Assembly (NCBI GenBank): GCA_900316965.1
Contig: ONEY01000001.1
Coordinates: forward strand, 186,001 to 250,000
Reading direction: 5' to 3'
DNA: 64,000 nucleotides
Source: an uncultured Bacteroidales bacterium
GTDB lineage: Bacteria; Bacteroidota; Bacteroidia; Bacteroidales; P3
The position numbers were made by a program, and so were the translations under genes. Each line of letters starts with the position of its first letter. Positions within the stretch are counted from its first letter, which is position 1. The notes under the pieces were generated by a model. The model saw only the letters and a list, made by a program, of their open reading frames with translations. It was not told where the DNA came from and did no database searches. Shown piece by piece: positions 43,384 to 51,548 of the stretch.

Positions 43384-44226
43384 TTAATTTGTTAAAAGTT
43401 TATGAACCTGTGCCGTCAATCTACTTGTTCCTAATCTAAAATTTTGACAATTAATAATTTCTTTTTTCAATATTTTTTTGGTCATAAAGTAATAGAGCAT
43501 GGCGTCGGAAATAGTTGATATGCCGCCAGCGGCTTTAAAACCCACATTTCTTTGTGTTTTTGGAGCAAAATCGCTTAATGCGACAAGCATAATATATACA
43601 CTTTCGGGGGTGGCGCCGACGGAGATTTTGCCTGTAGAGGTTTTAATGAAATCGGCACCAGCGTCGAGGACAACGCGCGAAGCGGCGTAGATGGCTTGGG
43701 GCGAAGGCAGCTCGCCGGTTTCCAAGATGACTTTCAACAACACCTGCTGGCCGCAAACTTCTTTGGCGTTGGCTATTTCCTTGTAGAGCAAATCGTATTT
43801 TCCGCTAATAATGTTGCCGCGATTGACGACAAAATCTATTTCATCAGCACCATGCGAAAGCGCGTATTCGACCTCGCGAAGTTTGAGTTCAAGGGGCAGT
43901 TGTCCTGAGGGGAAAGCGCCAGCTACCGAAGCCACTTTGATATTAGAAGAAGCAAGCTTGCTTTTGGCTGTGGCGACAAAAGCGGGGTAGACGCACACGG
44001 AAGCTACATGATTGTTGTTATGTGAGGTAAGGAGCGTTGAGTCGCAGAAATTGGCTATACTTTCCTCGGTATCAGAGTTGCCAAGAGAGGTGTTGTCAAT
44101 GCAGCAGAAAATGTCGTTGAGCGCTGAAGATTTCTGAGCCTCGGACAAAGAGGCAATATGAATGTTTATGTCGTTGACAAGCGAAGAAAATATTTCGTTG
44201 TTGAAATGAAAGCTGTAATCGTACAT
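43384..44226 (-). CDS. deoC: Deoxyribose-phosphate aldolase
   Basis: 280 residues; cleaves 2-deoxyribose-5-phosphate to glyceraldehyde-3-phosphate and acetaldehyde in nucleoside salvage. Schiff-base lysine Lys195 in FIKTSTGK, the proton-relay Lys231 in GFKAAGG and Asp131 in DEIDFVVNRG are all in place. The N-terminal 60 residues are longer than in E. coli DeoC, a form seen in Bacteroidota. Followed, transcriptionally upstream, by the LutB-like gene at 10 bases. Confidence 0.94.
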   Translation of the reverse strand: MYDYSFHFNNEIFSSLVNDINIHIASLSEAQKSSALNDIFCCIDNTSLGNSDTEESIANFCDSTLLTSHNNNHVASVCVYPAFVATAKSKLASSNIKVASVAGAFPSGQLPLELKLREVEYALSHGADEIDFVVNRGNIISGKYDLLYKEIANAKEVCGQQVLLKVILETGELPSPQAIYAASRVVLDAGADFIKTSTGKISVGATPESVYIMLVALSDFAPKTQRNVGFKAAGGISTISDAMLYYFMTKKILKKEIINCQNFRLGTSRLTAQVHKLLTN

Positions 44227-44236
44227 AGAGACAAGA

Positions 44237-45388
44237 CTATGATTCTGTTTTGGTTTTATACTCTTTGTTGAAAGAATCGTGAGCTAGTGGAGGCATGCGG
44301 CGAGATTTGCTGACCTCGGAGGATATGTGTTTATAGAATAGATGTTTACGCATGAATTTGGATCTATTGAGTTTACCTCTGTTAGTCAGATTTTTTTTCA
44401 AAGCAGAGATGACGCGACGCAGACTTTTGTCGATGGAATCGTCGTTGACAAACTTCTGTCGCGACCAGATGATCATATCTCTGATGGGCAGCGAGATAGG
44501 GCACACCTCTTCGCAGCGGCCACACAAAGTGCAGGCGTAGGTGAGATGTTTGTATGTGTCGACTGTTTCCAGATAGGGGAGAGAAACATGAGCGATGGGA
44601 CCTGTAAAAACGTTGTTGTAAGGCTCATCGCCAATAGTTTGATAAACGGGGCAAACGTCGTTGCAGCGGCCACAACCGAGGCAGGTGAGAGCTGGGCGCA
44701 ATTCCTTGTGCTGCAGCAGACAAGTGCGCTGATTGTCGATAATAAACAAGTAGTTGTTGCAATTTGACGACCCATTGAAGAGAATCATGTCCTGACGGCC
44801 GGCGTTGTTGCGATAGGAGACAATCTGTTGTATAACCTCTGCCCAGTCGCTATTGCACAGAATCTGGTTGATGGTGGCAAAAAAGACATTAGTCTTGGAG
44901 TTGGACAACAACTGGAAACTGTTGACCGACTGGTTGAGGAGAAGGATGCTGCCATTGTCGGAAAAGAGCATGTCGACGGGGAAAAACTGCATAGCAGCAT
45001 CTTCGCTGAGGCTAATTTTCTCTTCGTGAAGAAAATATTTAATGCCCAATTCTCTGAAAATAGTGGAATTATTGACATTGGGCAGTCGCACCGACTTAGC
45101 CTTTTGGGCTTTGATCAAATATTTGAGATTGGAGAAAACATCGTTATAATCGGACGCCCAATAAATGGCATTATGGGAATTGACAAATTTTTTTTCGAAT
45201 TTCTGGAATTCTTCATCGAGATTATCAATACTTTTCATCATCGAGTACTCGAGCCTCGACGCGATATATGAAGGATTCAAAAAAGGGTAGTTGCTATTTT
45301 GCTTAAGGGAAAAACGCTCAGGCATTTGACCCGAGGAGATAACCTTTTTTGAAGATTCATTAAACTCTTGATGAAAATCTACAGACAT
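44237..45388 (-). CDS. LutB/LUD-like 4Fe-4S protein
   Basis: 383 residues. An N-terminal 200-residue part resembles the LUD domain of lactate-utilisation protein B but is less conserved. The C-terminal half has two ferredoxin motifs: Cys236/239/242/246 in CLGCGRCNDVCP and Cys286/289/292/296 in CTLCGRCEEVCP. In LutABC the B subunit links lactate oxidation to electron carriers; here no LutA or LutC lies next to it. It sits in a minus-strand run with deoC and rpiB, sugar-phosphate genes, which is not its normal company. A role in electron transfer is likely; substrate unknown. Confidence 0.78.
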   Translation of the reverse strand: MSVDFHQEFNESSKKVISSGQMPERFSLKQNSNYPFLNPSYIASRLEYSMMKSIDNLDEEFQKFEKKFVNSHNAIYWASDYNDVFSNLKYLIKAQKAKSVRLPNVNNSTIFRELGIKYFLHEEKISLSEDAAMQFFPVDMLFSDNGSILLLNQSVNSFQLLSNSKTNVFFATINQILCNSDWAEVIQQIVSYRNNAGRQDMILFNGSSNCNNYLFIIDNQRTCLLQHKELRPALTCLGCGRCNDVCPVYQTIGDEPYNNVFTGPIAHVSLPYLETVDTYKHLTYACTLCGRCEEVCPISLPIRDMIIWSRQKFVNDDSIDKSLRRVISALKKNLTNRGKLNRSKFMRKHLFYKHISSEVSKSRRMPPLAHDSFNKEYKTKTES

Positions 45389-45458
45389 CGAAAAAAAGCG
45401 AAAAGGTTAAACTATAATGACTTAGGATAAGGACAAAGGAGTATTGACAAAGGAATTG

Positions 45459-45902
45459 TTAGAGAATGAGTTTGTTGATTTTTTCGACACGACGTTGATG
45501 ACGGCCGCCCTCGAATTCGGTATTGAGGAAAATGTCGACCATCTTAAGAGCCAATTCGGAGGAGACGAAACGCGCGGGCATAGAGATGATATTGGCGTCG
45601 TTGTGCTGACGGCCAAGTTGGGCTATTTCCTCGTTCCAACAAAGGGCACAACGAACATTAGGATATTTGTTGACAGTCATTTGAACGCCATTGCCAGAGC
45701 CGCATATAACTATGCCACGCTTGTAGGTGCCATTATTGACAGCAGAACCCACTTTGTGGGCGAAGTCGGGATAATCGACACTGTCTGAGGAATATGTTCC
45801 CATATCCTCAACTTCGAAATCTTTCGATTTGAGATAATCGATGACAATTTTTTTCAGTTCATATCCTGCGTGATCGGATGCGATAGGTATAATTTCTTTC
45901 AT
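45459..45902 (-). CDS. rpiB: Ribose-5-phosphate isomerase B
   Basis: 147 residues, the RpiB/LacAB fold: IASDHAGYELK at the N-terminus, catalytic Cys67 in VICGSGNGVQM, and the AALCWNEEIAQLGRQHNDANI-type region. Interconverts ribulose- and ribose-5-phosphate in the pentose-phosphate pathway. First gene of the minus-strand run rpiB, LutB-like, deoC; -7 element TATATTTG at 46023-46030. Confidence 0.95.
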   Translation of the reverse strand: MKEIIPIASDHAGYELKKIVIDYLKSKDFEVEDMGTYSSDSVDYPDFAHKVGSAVNNGTYKRGIVICGSGNGVQMTVNKYPNVRCALCWNEEIAQLGRQHNDANIISMPARFVSSELALKMVDIFLNTEFEGGRHQRRVEKINKLIL

Positions 45903-46022
45903 ATTGTAATTTAGCGATAAATAATTTAGTATTGAAATAATTGATTGTTGTTAGAAGGACAATGAATTAAAATATTCAATACATGAAATATAATTGTAAA
46001 AGTAATTTTTATAATGAGAATG

Positions 46023-46030
46023 CAAATATA
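46023..46030 (-). promoter_or_regulatory. Probable -7 element for rpiB
   Basis: TATATTTG on the minus strand, about 121 bases before the rpiB ATG. No TTTG at 19-21 bases, so weak. Confidence 0.35.
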
Positions 46031-46188
46031 CAAAAAAAGACTGGATGTTGAGATATAAAAACAAAAATAGTGGAGCTTGAAGGCAATGGCAAAACAAAAT
46101 ATTAGAATCTGGTATACGTTATAGAGACATAAAAGAAAAAAAATTAAAAAAACAGACATCAAAAAAAGGATGAGAAAAGGGGTCATAA

Positions 46189-46221
46189 GTCCGCTATAGG
46201 TCCGCTATGGGTCCGCTAAAA
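46189..46221. repeat. Triple 11-base tandem repeat
   Basis: GTCCGCTATAG (46189-46199), GTCCGCTATGG (46200-46210), GTCCGCTAAAA (46211-46221): GTCCGCTA is exact in all three, strictly 11-base period. Shaped like a row of protein-binding sites on one face of the helix. Confidence 0.75.
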
Positions 46222-46721
46222 AGAGAGGAGAGAGGTAGTCAGTTTTTATAAAAAAAATGATGTCAAGCAGGAATAGTTCTCAACTATTATAAGACAAGCG
46301 CGGTTGATAAAAGAAATGGTGATGATTATTAAAACAATAAGCAATTATAAACATAGTCATGTTAATTGTTGTGTGAATAAATGTTCAAAAAGCCGAAAAT
46401 ACTGTTGAAAGAAAAAATGATGTTGATTAAGGTTAAAAAAAATGCGATTTATCAAAACAAATCACAAGGGAATTTAACAACAAATGGATTTCAACAAAGC
46501 TATGTGAAATGTGAAATCAACATATAGTTTATAACCATAGAAGATATTTGATTTTTAAAGGAAAATGATGTTTATAACAGAGGTGAAAAATATTAAAAAC
46601 GTTATATGGAAAGGGAATTTTCGAGAGAAATTAACAAATTAACAGCACAAAATAAAAAATAGAAAAAAATTAAAATTTTAATATTGATATTTTTTTGGCA
46701 GGAGACAGAAATAGATTTTAA

Positions 46722-46752
46722 ATTGACAGCATCAATTTTTTTAGTAAATTTG
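46722..46752 (+). promoter_or_regulatory. Promoter for nadA
   Basis: ATTG (46722-46725, near TTTG), 19 bases, TAAATTTG (46745-46752). Transcription from about 46758 gives a leader of about 138 bases. Confidence 0.6.
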
Positions 46753-46895
46753 CATTCTTAAGGATACCGAAGAAATTGGTATATATCATTAATAATGAGA
46801 ATTAAGAGATTGTACCGAGGTTTGGGTATCAAGAAATAGGCGAAAGTCAATCGCGTTTATAAACTTGATTTTGTAATGTTATAAAATTATATAAT

Positions 46896-47843
46896 ATGAA
46901 AAACGAAGATCTTAAAAAAGAAATTCTGAAGCTTAAGAAGGAGAAGAACGCCGTTATATTGGGTCATTATTATCAGATAGACGATATACAAGAGGTATCC
47001 GACTATGTGGGAGACAGCCTTGCATTGGCACAGGAAGCACAGAGGACGCAAGCGGAAATAATAGTTTTCTGTGGAGTTCATTTTATGGCCGAGACAGCCA
47101 AAATACTCAATCCATCGCGCAAGGTGCTTTTGCCTGATATAAACGCAAGTTGTTCGTTGGCCGAGTCGTGCACAGGCGAGGATCTTCGCAAATTCAAGGA
47201 AGAACATCCTGGACACTTTGTTGTGTCGTATGTCAACTGTTCGGCTGCGGTAAAGGCAGAGTCGGATCTAATCTGCACCTCGGGAAATGCGGAGAAATTG
47301 ATAAACGCGCTTCCCAAGGATCAGAAAATAATATTCGCGCCCGACAAAAACCTTGGCGGATACATTAACAGCCAAACCGGAAGAAATATGGTGTTGTGGA
47401 ATGGGGTATGTACTGTTCACGACTCGTTGACGTCGGAAAATATATTGAATATGAAAGCTGCCCATCCCGAGGCACCCGTTGTTGCCCATCCCGAGTGCAA
47501 CGCCGCCGTATTGGCAGTATCAGATTTTATAGGATCGACCAAGGCCATGCTGACCTACATAAGCAAGTCGCAAAGCAAACAATTTATAGTAGCCACAGAG
47601 CCAGGCATACTCTATGAGATGAAAAGAAACAATCCCGACAAAGAGTTTTTGAATGTATTCAATATAGAGGGATGCTCCTGTAACGAGTGTTCTTATATGA
47701 AACTCAATACGTTGGAAAAATTATATAATTGTTTGCTCAATGAAACGCCGGAGATAGTGATGGATATGGCAACCATAGAAAAGGCAGCCAAACCAATAGT
47801 TCGCATGCTCGATATGTCGCGCGAGTTGGGAATTATCAAGTAG
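46896..47843 (+). CDS. nadA: Quinolinate synthase NadA
   Basis: 315 residues; condenses iminoaspartate with dihydroxyacetone phosphate to quinolinate for NAD synthesis. GHYYQIDDIQEVSDYVGDS at the N-terminus; Fe-S cluster cysteines in INASCSLAESC and the GCSCNEC loop, with FCGVHFMAETAKIL. Length is typical of the short (type without insert) NadA. nadB and nadC are not in the window. First gene of the long plus-strand run; the leader before it may be structured. Confidence 0.95.
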   Translation: MKNEDLKKEILKLKKEKNAVILGHYYQIDDIQEVSDYVGDSLALAQEAQRTQAEIIVFCGVHFMAETAKILNPSRKVLLPDINASCSLAESCTGEDLRKFKEEHPGHFVVSYVNCSAAVKAESDLICTSGNAEKLINALPKDQKIIFAPDKNLGGYINSQTGRNMVLWNGVCTVHDSLTSENILNMKAAHPEAPVVAHPECNAAVLAVSDFIGSTKAMLTYISKSQSKQFIVATEPGILYEMKRNNPDKEFLNVFNIEGCSCNECSYMKLNTLEKLYNCLLNETPEIVMDMATIEKAAKPIVRMLDMSRELGIIK

Positions 47844-47933
47844 ATGGACGAAAGAAGTAAACCGATCATAGTATTCATCAAATCATTTTAAGATTTTAAA
47901 AAGCAAATAAAGCGATAAATATTTCAATTTTTG

Positions 47934-48440
47934 ATGATAGGACAGAAGCAAGTTTATGAGTACTTAGATAGTACTCATATCAGTTTTGATTATTACGAGC
48001 ACCCCGAGGCGCCGACAATAGAGATTGCCGCACAATTTTATAGGGGAGAGGGGACGACATTGTGCAAAAACTTGTTTTTCAGGAACCATAAAGGCAACAA
48101 ACATTATCTGGTCATTATGGATTCGAAACGAGATATGGATATACACAGCATAGAGAAGATGCTGCACCAAGGCAAGTTGTCGTTTGCCTCGCCCGAAAGG
48201 ATGATGAAATATTTGGGAGTGAGGCCGGGTAGTGTAAGTTTGTTCAATCTGGTAAACGACACAAACCACGAGGTGATATTATTTATTGATTCGTGCTTAC
48301 TCAAGGCCGAAAAGGTGAGCTTTCATCCCAACGACAACCGCGCATCGTTGGTCATAAGCCGCGACGATATGATGAAGTTTGTAGATAGTGTGGGTAACGA
48401 GTATAAGATACTCGACTTATACGAGAACGAGGAGTGTTGA
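47934..48440 (+). CDS. YbaK/ProX-type aminoacyl-tRNA deacylase
   Basis: 168 residues from the ATG at 47934 (a TTG just before is in frame but less likely). YbaK/INS-domain fold with FDYYEHPEAPTIEIAAQF, GTTLCKNLFFR, and the conserved lysine/histidine positions of the family. Such enzymes hydrolyse mischarged Ala- or Cys-tRNA-Pro; ProXp and PrdX are the usual names in free-standing form. Gap of 90 bases to nadA on the same strand. Confidence 0.85.
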   Translation: MIGQKQVYEYLDSTHISFDYYEHPEAPTIEIAAQFYRGEGTTLCKNLFFRNHKGNKHYLVIMDSKRDMDIHSIEKMLHQGKLSFASPERMMKYLGVRPGSVSLFNLVNDTNHEVILFIDSCLLKAEKVSFHPNDNRASLVISRDDMMKFVDSVGNEYKILDLYENEEC

Positions 48441-48526
48441 CAACCACAAGAAAATTGTTGATAACGTAAATTTTTTTAATTATAAAAATAATATATAACA
48501 CGTTGTGAAATAAGTTGTTGCTGATA

Positions 48527-48542
48527 TGTTTCACGTGTAACA
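48527..48542. promoter_or_regulatory. parS-like site 3 (ParB binding)
   Basis: TGTTTCACGTGTAACA, one base from consensus. Intergenic, upstream of the RluA-type gene. Confidence 0.65.
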
Positions 48543-48564
48543 TTTTTAGTGTTGAAATGATAAT

Positions 48565-49434
48565 ATGAAGACAATAGAAATAGAGGTAAAAGAACCTATA
48601 AAATTGCTAGAGTTGATAGATAAAAAGTTTCCCGATTTCAGTCGTACCAAGAAGAAGGAGATACTAGCACATCGTGTTATTATAGCGTCGAGGCGAATCA
48701 CACAGTACGACTTTCCTTTGCACGAGGGGATGAAGGTGATAATAGAGGGAGACGAAGACCGCAACAAGATGATGCATGGCAAAATGCCGGTGGTTTTCGA
48801 AGACCGATACCTAATGGTTGTTGACAAACCTGTGGGGTTGTTGAGCAATAGCAAATTTCCCAACGATATAACCGTCATTACCGAAATCAACGACTACCTT
48901 ATAAAGCGCCGTTCCCGTCAGAGGGCACATATTGTCCATCGACTGGATCGCGACACATCGGGACTTCTTTTGGTGGCAAAGACAAAAGAAGTGGCTCGCC
49001 AGTTTGAGGAGGATTGGAAAGAACGAGTTTTCGACCGTTCATATATAGCGGTAACATGGGGTGCGCCTGTGCCAGCCACAGGCACCGTACGCTCGTGGCT
49101 CACCGACAATGAATATGGCGTTGTGTCCTCTCCAACCGACAATGGAGGCAAATTGGCGATAACCCATTACAAAACATTGAACAAAAAAGGGCCATACGCA
49201 TTGGTGAAAATGAACCTAGAAACAGGTCGCCGCAACCAGATACGAGTGCATATGCGAGAATTGGGTCACCCATTGCTCAAAGATCCCATCTATGGCTATC
49301 GTGACGACAAGTCGCCATTGAAAAGATTGGCCTTGCACGCCTACCGACTTTATTTTGTCCATCCCGTAACAGGCAAGGAAATAAAGCTAGAGACCCCGTT
49401 CCCTCCCGAATTTACAAGCCTTTTCGATAAATAA
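48565..49434 (+). CDS. RluA-family rRNA/tRNA pseudouridine synthase
   Basis: 289 residues. A short S4-like RNA-binding N-terminus (KEPIKLLELIDKKFPDFSRTKKKEIL) and the catalytic domain with HRLDRDTSGLLL (Asp128 the nucleophile), GRRNQIRVHMRELGHP and LALHAYRL. Isomerises specific uridines to pseudouridine in rRNA or tRNA; whether RluD-, RluC- or TruC-like cannot be told. The parS-like site lies just upstream. Confidence 0.93.
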   Translation: MKTIEIEVKEPIKLLELIDKKFPDFSRTKKKEILAHRVIIASRRITQYDFPLHEGMKVIIEGDEDRNKMMHGKMPVVFEDRYLMVVDKPVGLLSNSKFPNDITVITEINDYLIKRRSRQRAHIVHRLDRDTSGLLLVAKTKEVARQFEEDWKERVFDRSYIAVTWGAPVPATGTVRSWLTDNEYGVVSSPTDNGGKLAITHYKTLNKKGPYALVKMNLETGRRNQIRVHMRELGHPLLKDPIYGYRDDKSPLKRLALHAYRLYFVHPVTGKEIKLETPFPPEFTSLFDK

Positions 49435-49536
49435 ACCTTTTGTCACAATATTTTTTATAATAACACGTTCAAATATATTAAGCAAAAATCACAATCACTT
49501 TTTGCATATAAACAGAACAATACAGAACAACAAGAG

Positions 49537-50154
49537 ATGGATTATAATACAAATAGAGGTGACATGCTTTATCGCGAGTATGGCCGTACAATAACCAAGA
49601 TAATAGAGGAAGTGTGTGCCGCTCCCGACGGAGCCTCGAAAGAAGAGGCGACTCGCGCTATAGTATATGCCATGAGCCAGGTTGCAGGAGTGTCGATAAA
49701 GGACGATGTGTCGTATCACAAACTGTGGGATCACTTGATGGTGCTATCCGATTTCCGTCTCGAGAAATCGTGGCCATTCACGGCAGAAGAGCTCGAGCTT
49801 CTCAAACAGAAAAATGCCAAGAAGAATGAGAAGCCAGAGAAAAGACTCCCATACAAGGATGAGAAAATAAGCATACGCCAGTATGGCGCATACCTTGAAT
49901 CTATGATGAAAAAGTTGCCATCAACTCCAGAAGGCGACGAGTACGACGCATTGGTTACGCTCATAGCGCAACAAACCAAGAGATCCTATCTGGCGTGGAA
50001 CGGAGAGTTGGCCGATGACAATATCATAGTTGACCATATAGCACGAATCTCTGGCGATGGACGTGTGGTTGAGAAATTGAGAAATAAAAGAATTGTTGTT
50101 CCCAGCAACACATTGCCGGTAGATGTAATGCAACCAAAAAAGAAAAAGAAATGA
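49537..50154 (+). CDS. DUF4290-family protein
   Basis: 205 residues, N-terminus MDYNTNRGDMLYREYGRTI, as usual in DUF4290 of Bacteroidota; basic lysine-rich tail (PKKKKK). No signal, no membrane helix. The gene's stop overlaps the ATG of murA by four bases (ATGA), an arrangement seen often in the phylum, so the two are translated together. Function unknown; the fixed neighbour suggests a link to peptidoglycan synthesis or cell division. Confidence 0.88.
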   Translation: MDYNTNRGDMLYREYGRTITKIIEEVCAAPDGASKEEATRAIVYAMSQVAGVSIKDDVSYHKLWDHLMVLSDFRLEKSWPFTAEELELLKQKNAKKNEKPEKRLPYKDEKISIRQYGAYLESMMKKLPSTPEGDEYDALVTLIAQQTKRSYLAWNGELADDNIIVDHIARISGDGRVVEKLRNKRIVVPSNTLPVDVMQPKKKKK

Positions 50155-51509
50155 GTACTTTTGAGATAGAGGGTGGATACCATCTTAGTGGCACTATAAA
50201 ACCACAGGGAGCCAAAAACGAGGCTCTTCAGGTCATTTGCGCCGTACTGCTCACAGACGAGGAGGTGACCATAGACAATGTTCCTGACATTAGAGATGTG
50301 AACCATCTCATAGCCCTGCTCAAACTTTTAGGTGTCAAGGTCAAGGAGAACCCCTGGAATGGTGTGGGCAAAAGCTACACCTTCTGTTCCGACAGCGTTG
50401 ACCTCAACATAATAGGCAGCGAGGAATATTGCTCATTGGCATCGCGCCTGAGAGGCAGCATAATGATAGCAGGACCTCTGCTGGCTCGTTTCGGTATGGC
50501 TGTGATTCCGCAGCCAGGTGGCGACAAGATAGGTCGTCGCCGCATAGATACCCACCTTACGGGTATGGAGATGTTGGGAGCCTCGGTCGACGACTTCCTT
50601 CTCAGGGTTTCTTCCTCCGATGGCGCACGAGGCACCAGCTATGGTGGCTATCGTGTCACATCGCCCAACGGGCTCAAAGGAACCTATATGCTCCTTGACG
50701 AAGCCAGTGTGACGGGTACTGCCAACATTATTATGGCCGCTGTTATGGCCAAAGGAACGACAACAATAATGAACGCCGCCTGCGAACCCTATATTTATCA
50801 GCTTTGCGAGATGCTCAACCGCATGGGCGCACACATATCCGGCGTCAGGAGCAACCGACTGACAATAGAGGGTGTCGACCGCATGGGCGGCACCAAGCAT
50901 TGTCTGCTTCCCGACATGATAGAGGTGGGTAGCTTCATAGGAATGGCGGCAATGACCCAGAGCGACATCACCATAGGTGGTGTGGAGCTTGAGCACCTAG
51001 GGCTCATACCGCAGATATTCCGTCGCCTTGGAATAGAGATATGGCAACGCGGCAACGACCTATACATTCCTGCCAAAGAGATATATGAGATTGACCGTTT
51101 CATGGATGGCTCCATACTCACCATCTCCGACGCACCTTGGCCAGGATTCACCCCCGACCTTATAAGTATTGCTTTGGTCACAGCCATTCAGGCGCGAGGA
51201 AGTGTCCTCATACACCAGAAAATGTTTGAGAGCCGCCTCTTCTTTGTCGATAAACTGATTGACATGGGAGCCCAAATAATACTGTGCGACCCGCACCGCG
51301 CTACCGTTATCGGCTTGGCACGTGAACATCCTCTGAAGGGAATGCACATGACCTCGCCAGACATACGCGCCGGTGTTGCCCTCCTTATCGCCGCTATGGC
51401 CGCCCAGGGGGTAAGCCATATCGACAACATTGAGCAGATAGACAGAGGATACGAACATATCGACGAGCGTCTCAACGCCCTAGGCGCCAAAATCAAGAGG
51501 TTGGATTGA
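50151..51509 (+). CDS. murA: UDP-N-acetylglucosamine 1-carboxyvinyltransferase (Asp-type)
   Basis: 452 residues; adds enolpyruvate from PEP to UDP-GlcNAc, the first committed step of peptidoglycan synthesis. PEP/substrate residues Lys22-Asn23 (GAKNEAL), the LRGSIMIAGPLL loop, and the EPST-type C-terminal fold are present. The catalytic-loop cysteine (Cys115 in E. coli) is replaced by Asp125 in PGGDKIGRRRID. In other bacteria such Asp enzymes (Mycobacterium, Chlamydia) resist fosfomycin while staying active. Four-base overlap with the DUF4290 gene; then a PHP-type phosphatase gene. Confidence 0.97.
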   Translation: MSTFEIEGGYHLSGTIKPQGAKNEALQVICAVLLTDEEVTIDNVPDIRDVNHLIALLKLLGVKVKENPWNGVGKSYTFCSDSVDLNIIGSEEYCSLASRLRGSIMIAGPLLARFGMAVIPQPGGDKIGRRRIDTHLTGMEMLGASVDDFLLRVSSSDGARGTSYGGYRVTSPNGLKGTYMLLDEASVTGTANIIMAAVMAKGTTTIMNAACEPYIYQLCEMLNRMGAHISGVRSNRLTIEGVDRMGGTKHCLLPDMIEVGSFIGMAAMTQSDITIGGVELEHLGLIPQIFRRLGIEIWQRGNDLYIPAKEIYEIDRFMDGSILTISDAPWPGFTPDLISIALVTAIQARGSVLIHQKMFESRLFFVDKLIDMGAQIILCDPHRATVIGLAREHPLKGMHMTSPDIRAGVALLIAAMAAQGVSHIDNIEQIDRGYEHIDERLNALGAKIKRLD

Positions 51510-51548
51510 CGATTGATATAAGTTTTTCATCATAAAACTAAGTCAAAG

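Larger units (their letters stand above)
45903..46895. other. Intergenic region between divergent rpiB and nadA
   Basis: Almost 1 kb of AT-rich DNA. It holds the rpiB -7 element (46023-46030), a triple 11-base repeat (46189-46221), a tandem GTGAAAT (46504-46517), and the nadA promoter (46722-46752) with a structured leader. An open frame at 45926-46186 on the minus strand encodes only hydrophobic low-complexity sequence and is not a gene. No DnaA box was recognised. Confidence 0.6.

Noticed and set aside
45926..46186. 86-residue hydrophobic open frame in the rpiB-nadA gap
   Set aside because: AT-rich antisense of A-runs; only F, I, L, Y, no start signals; overlaps the rpiB promoter region.
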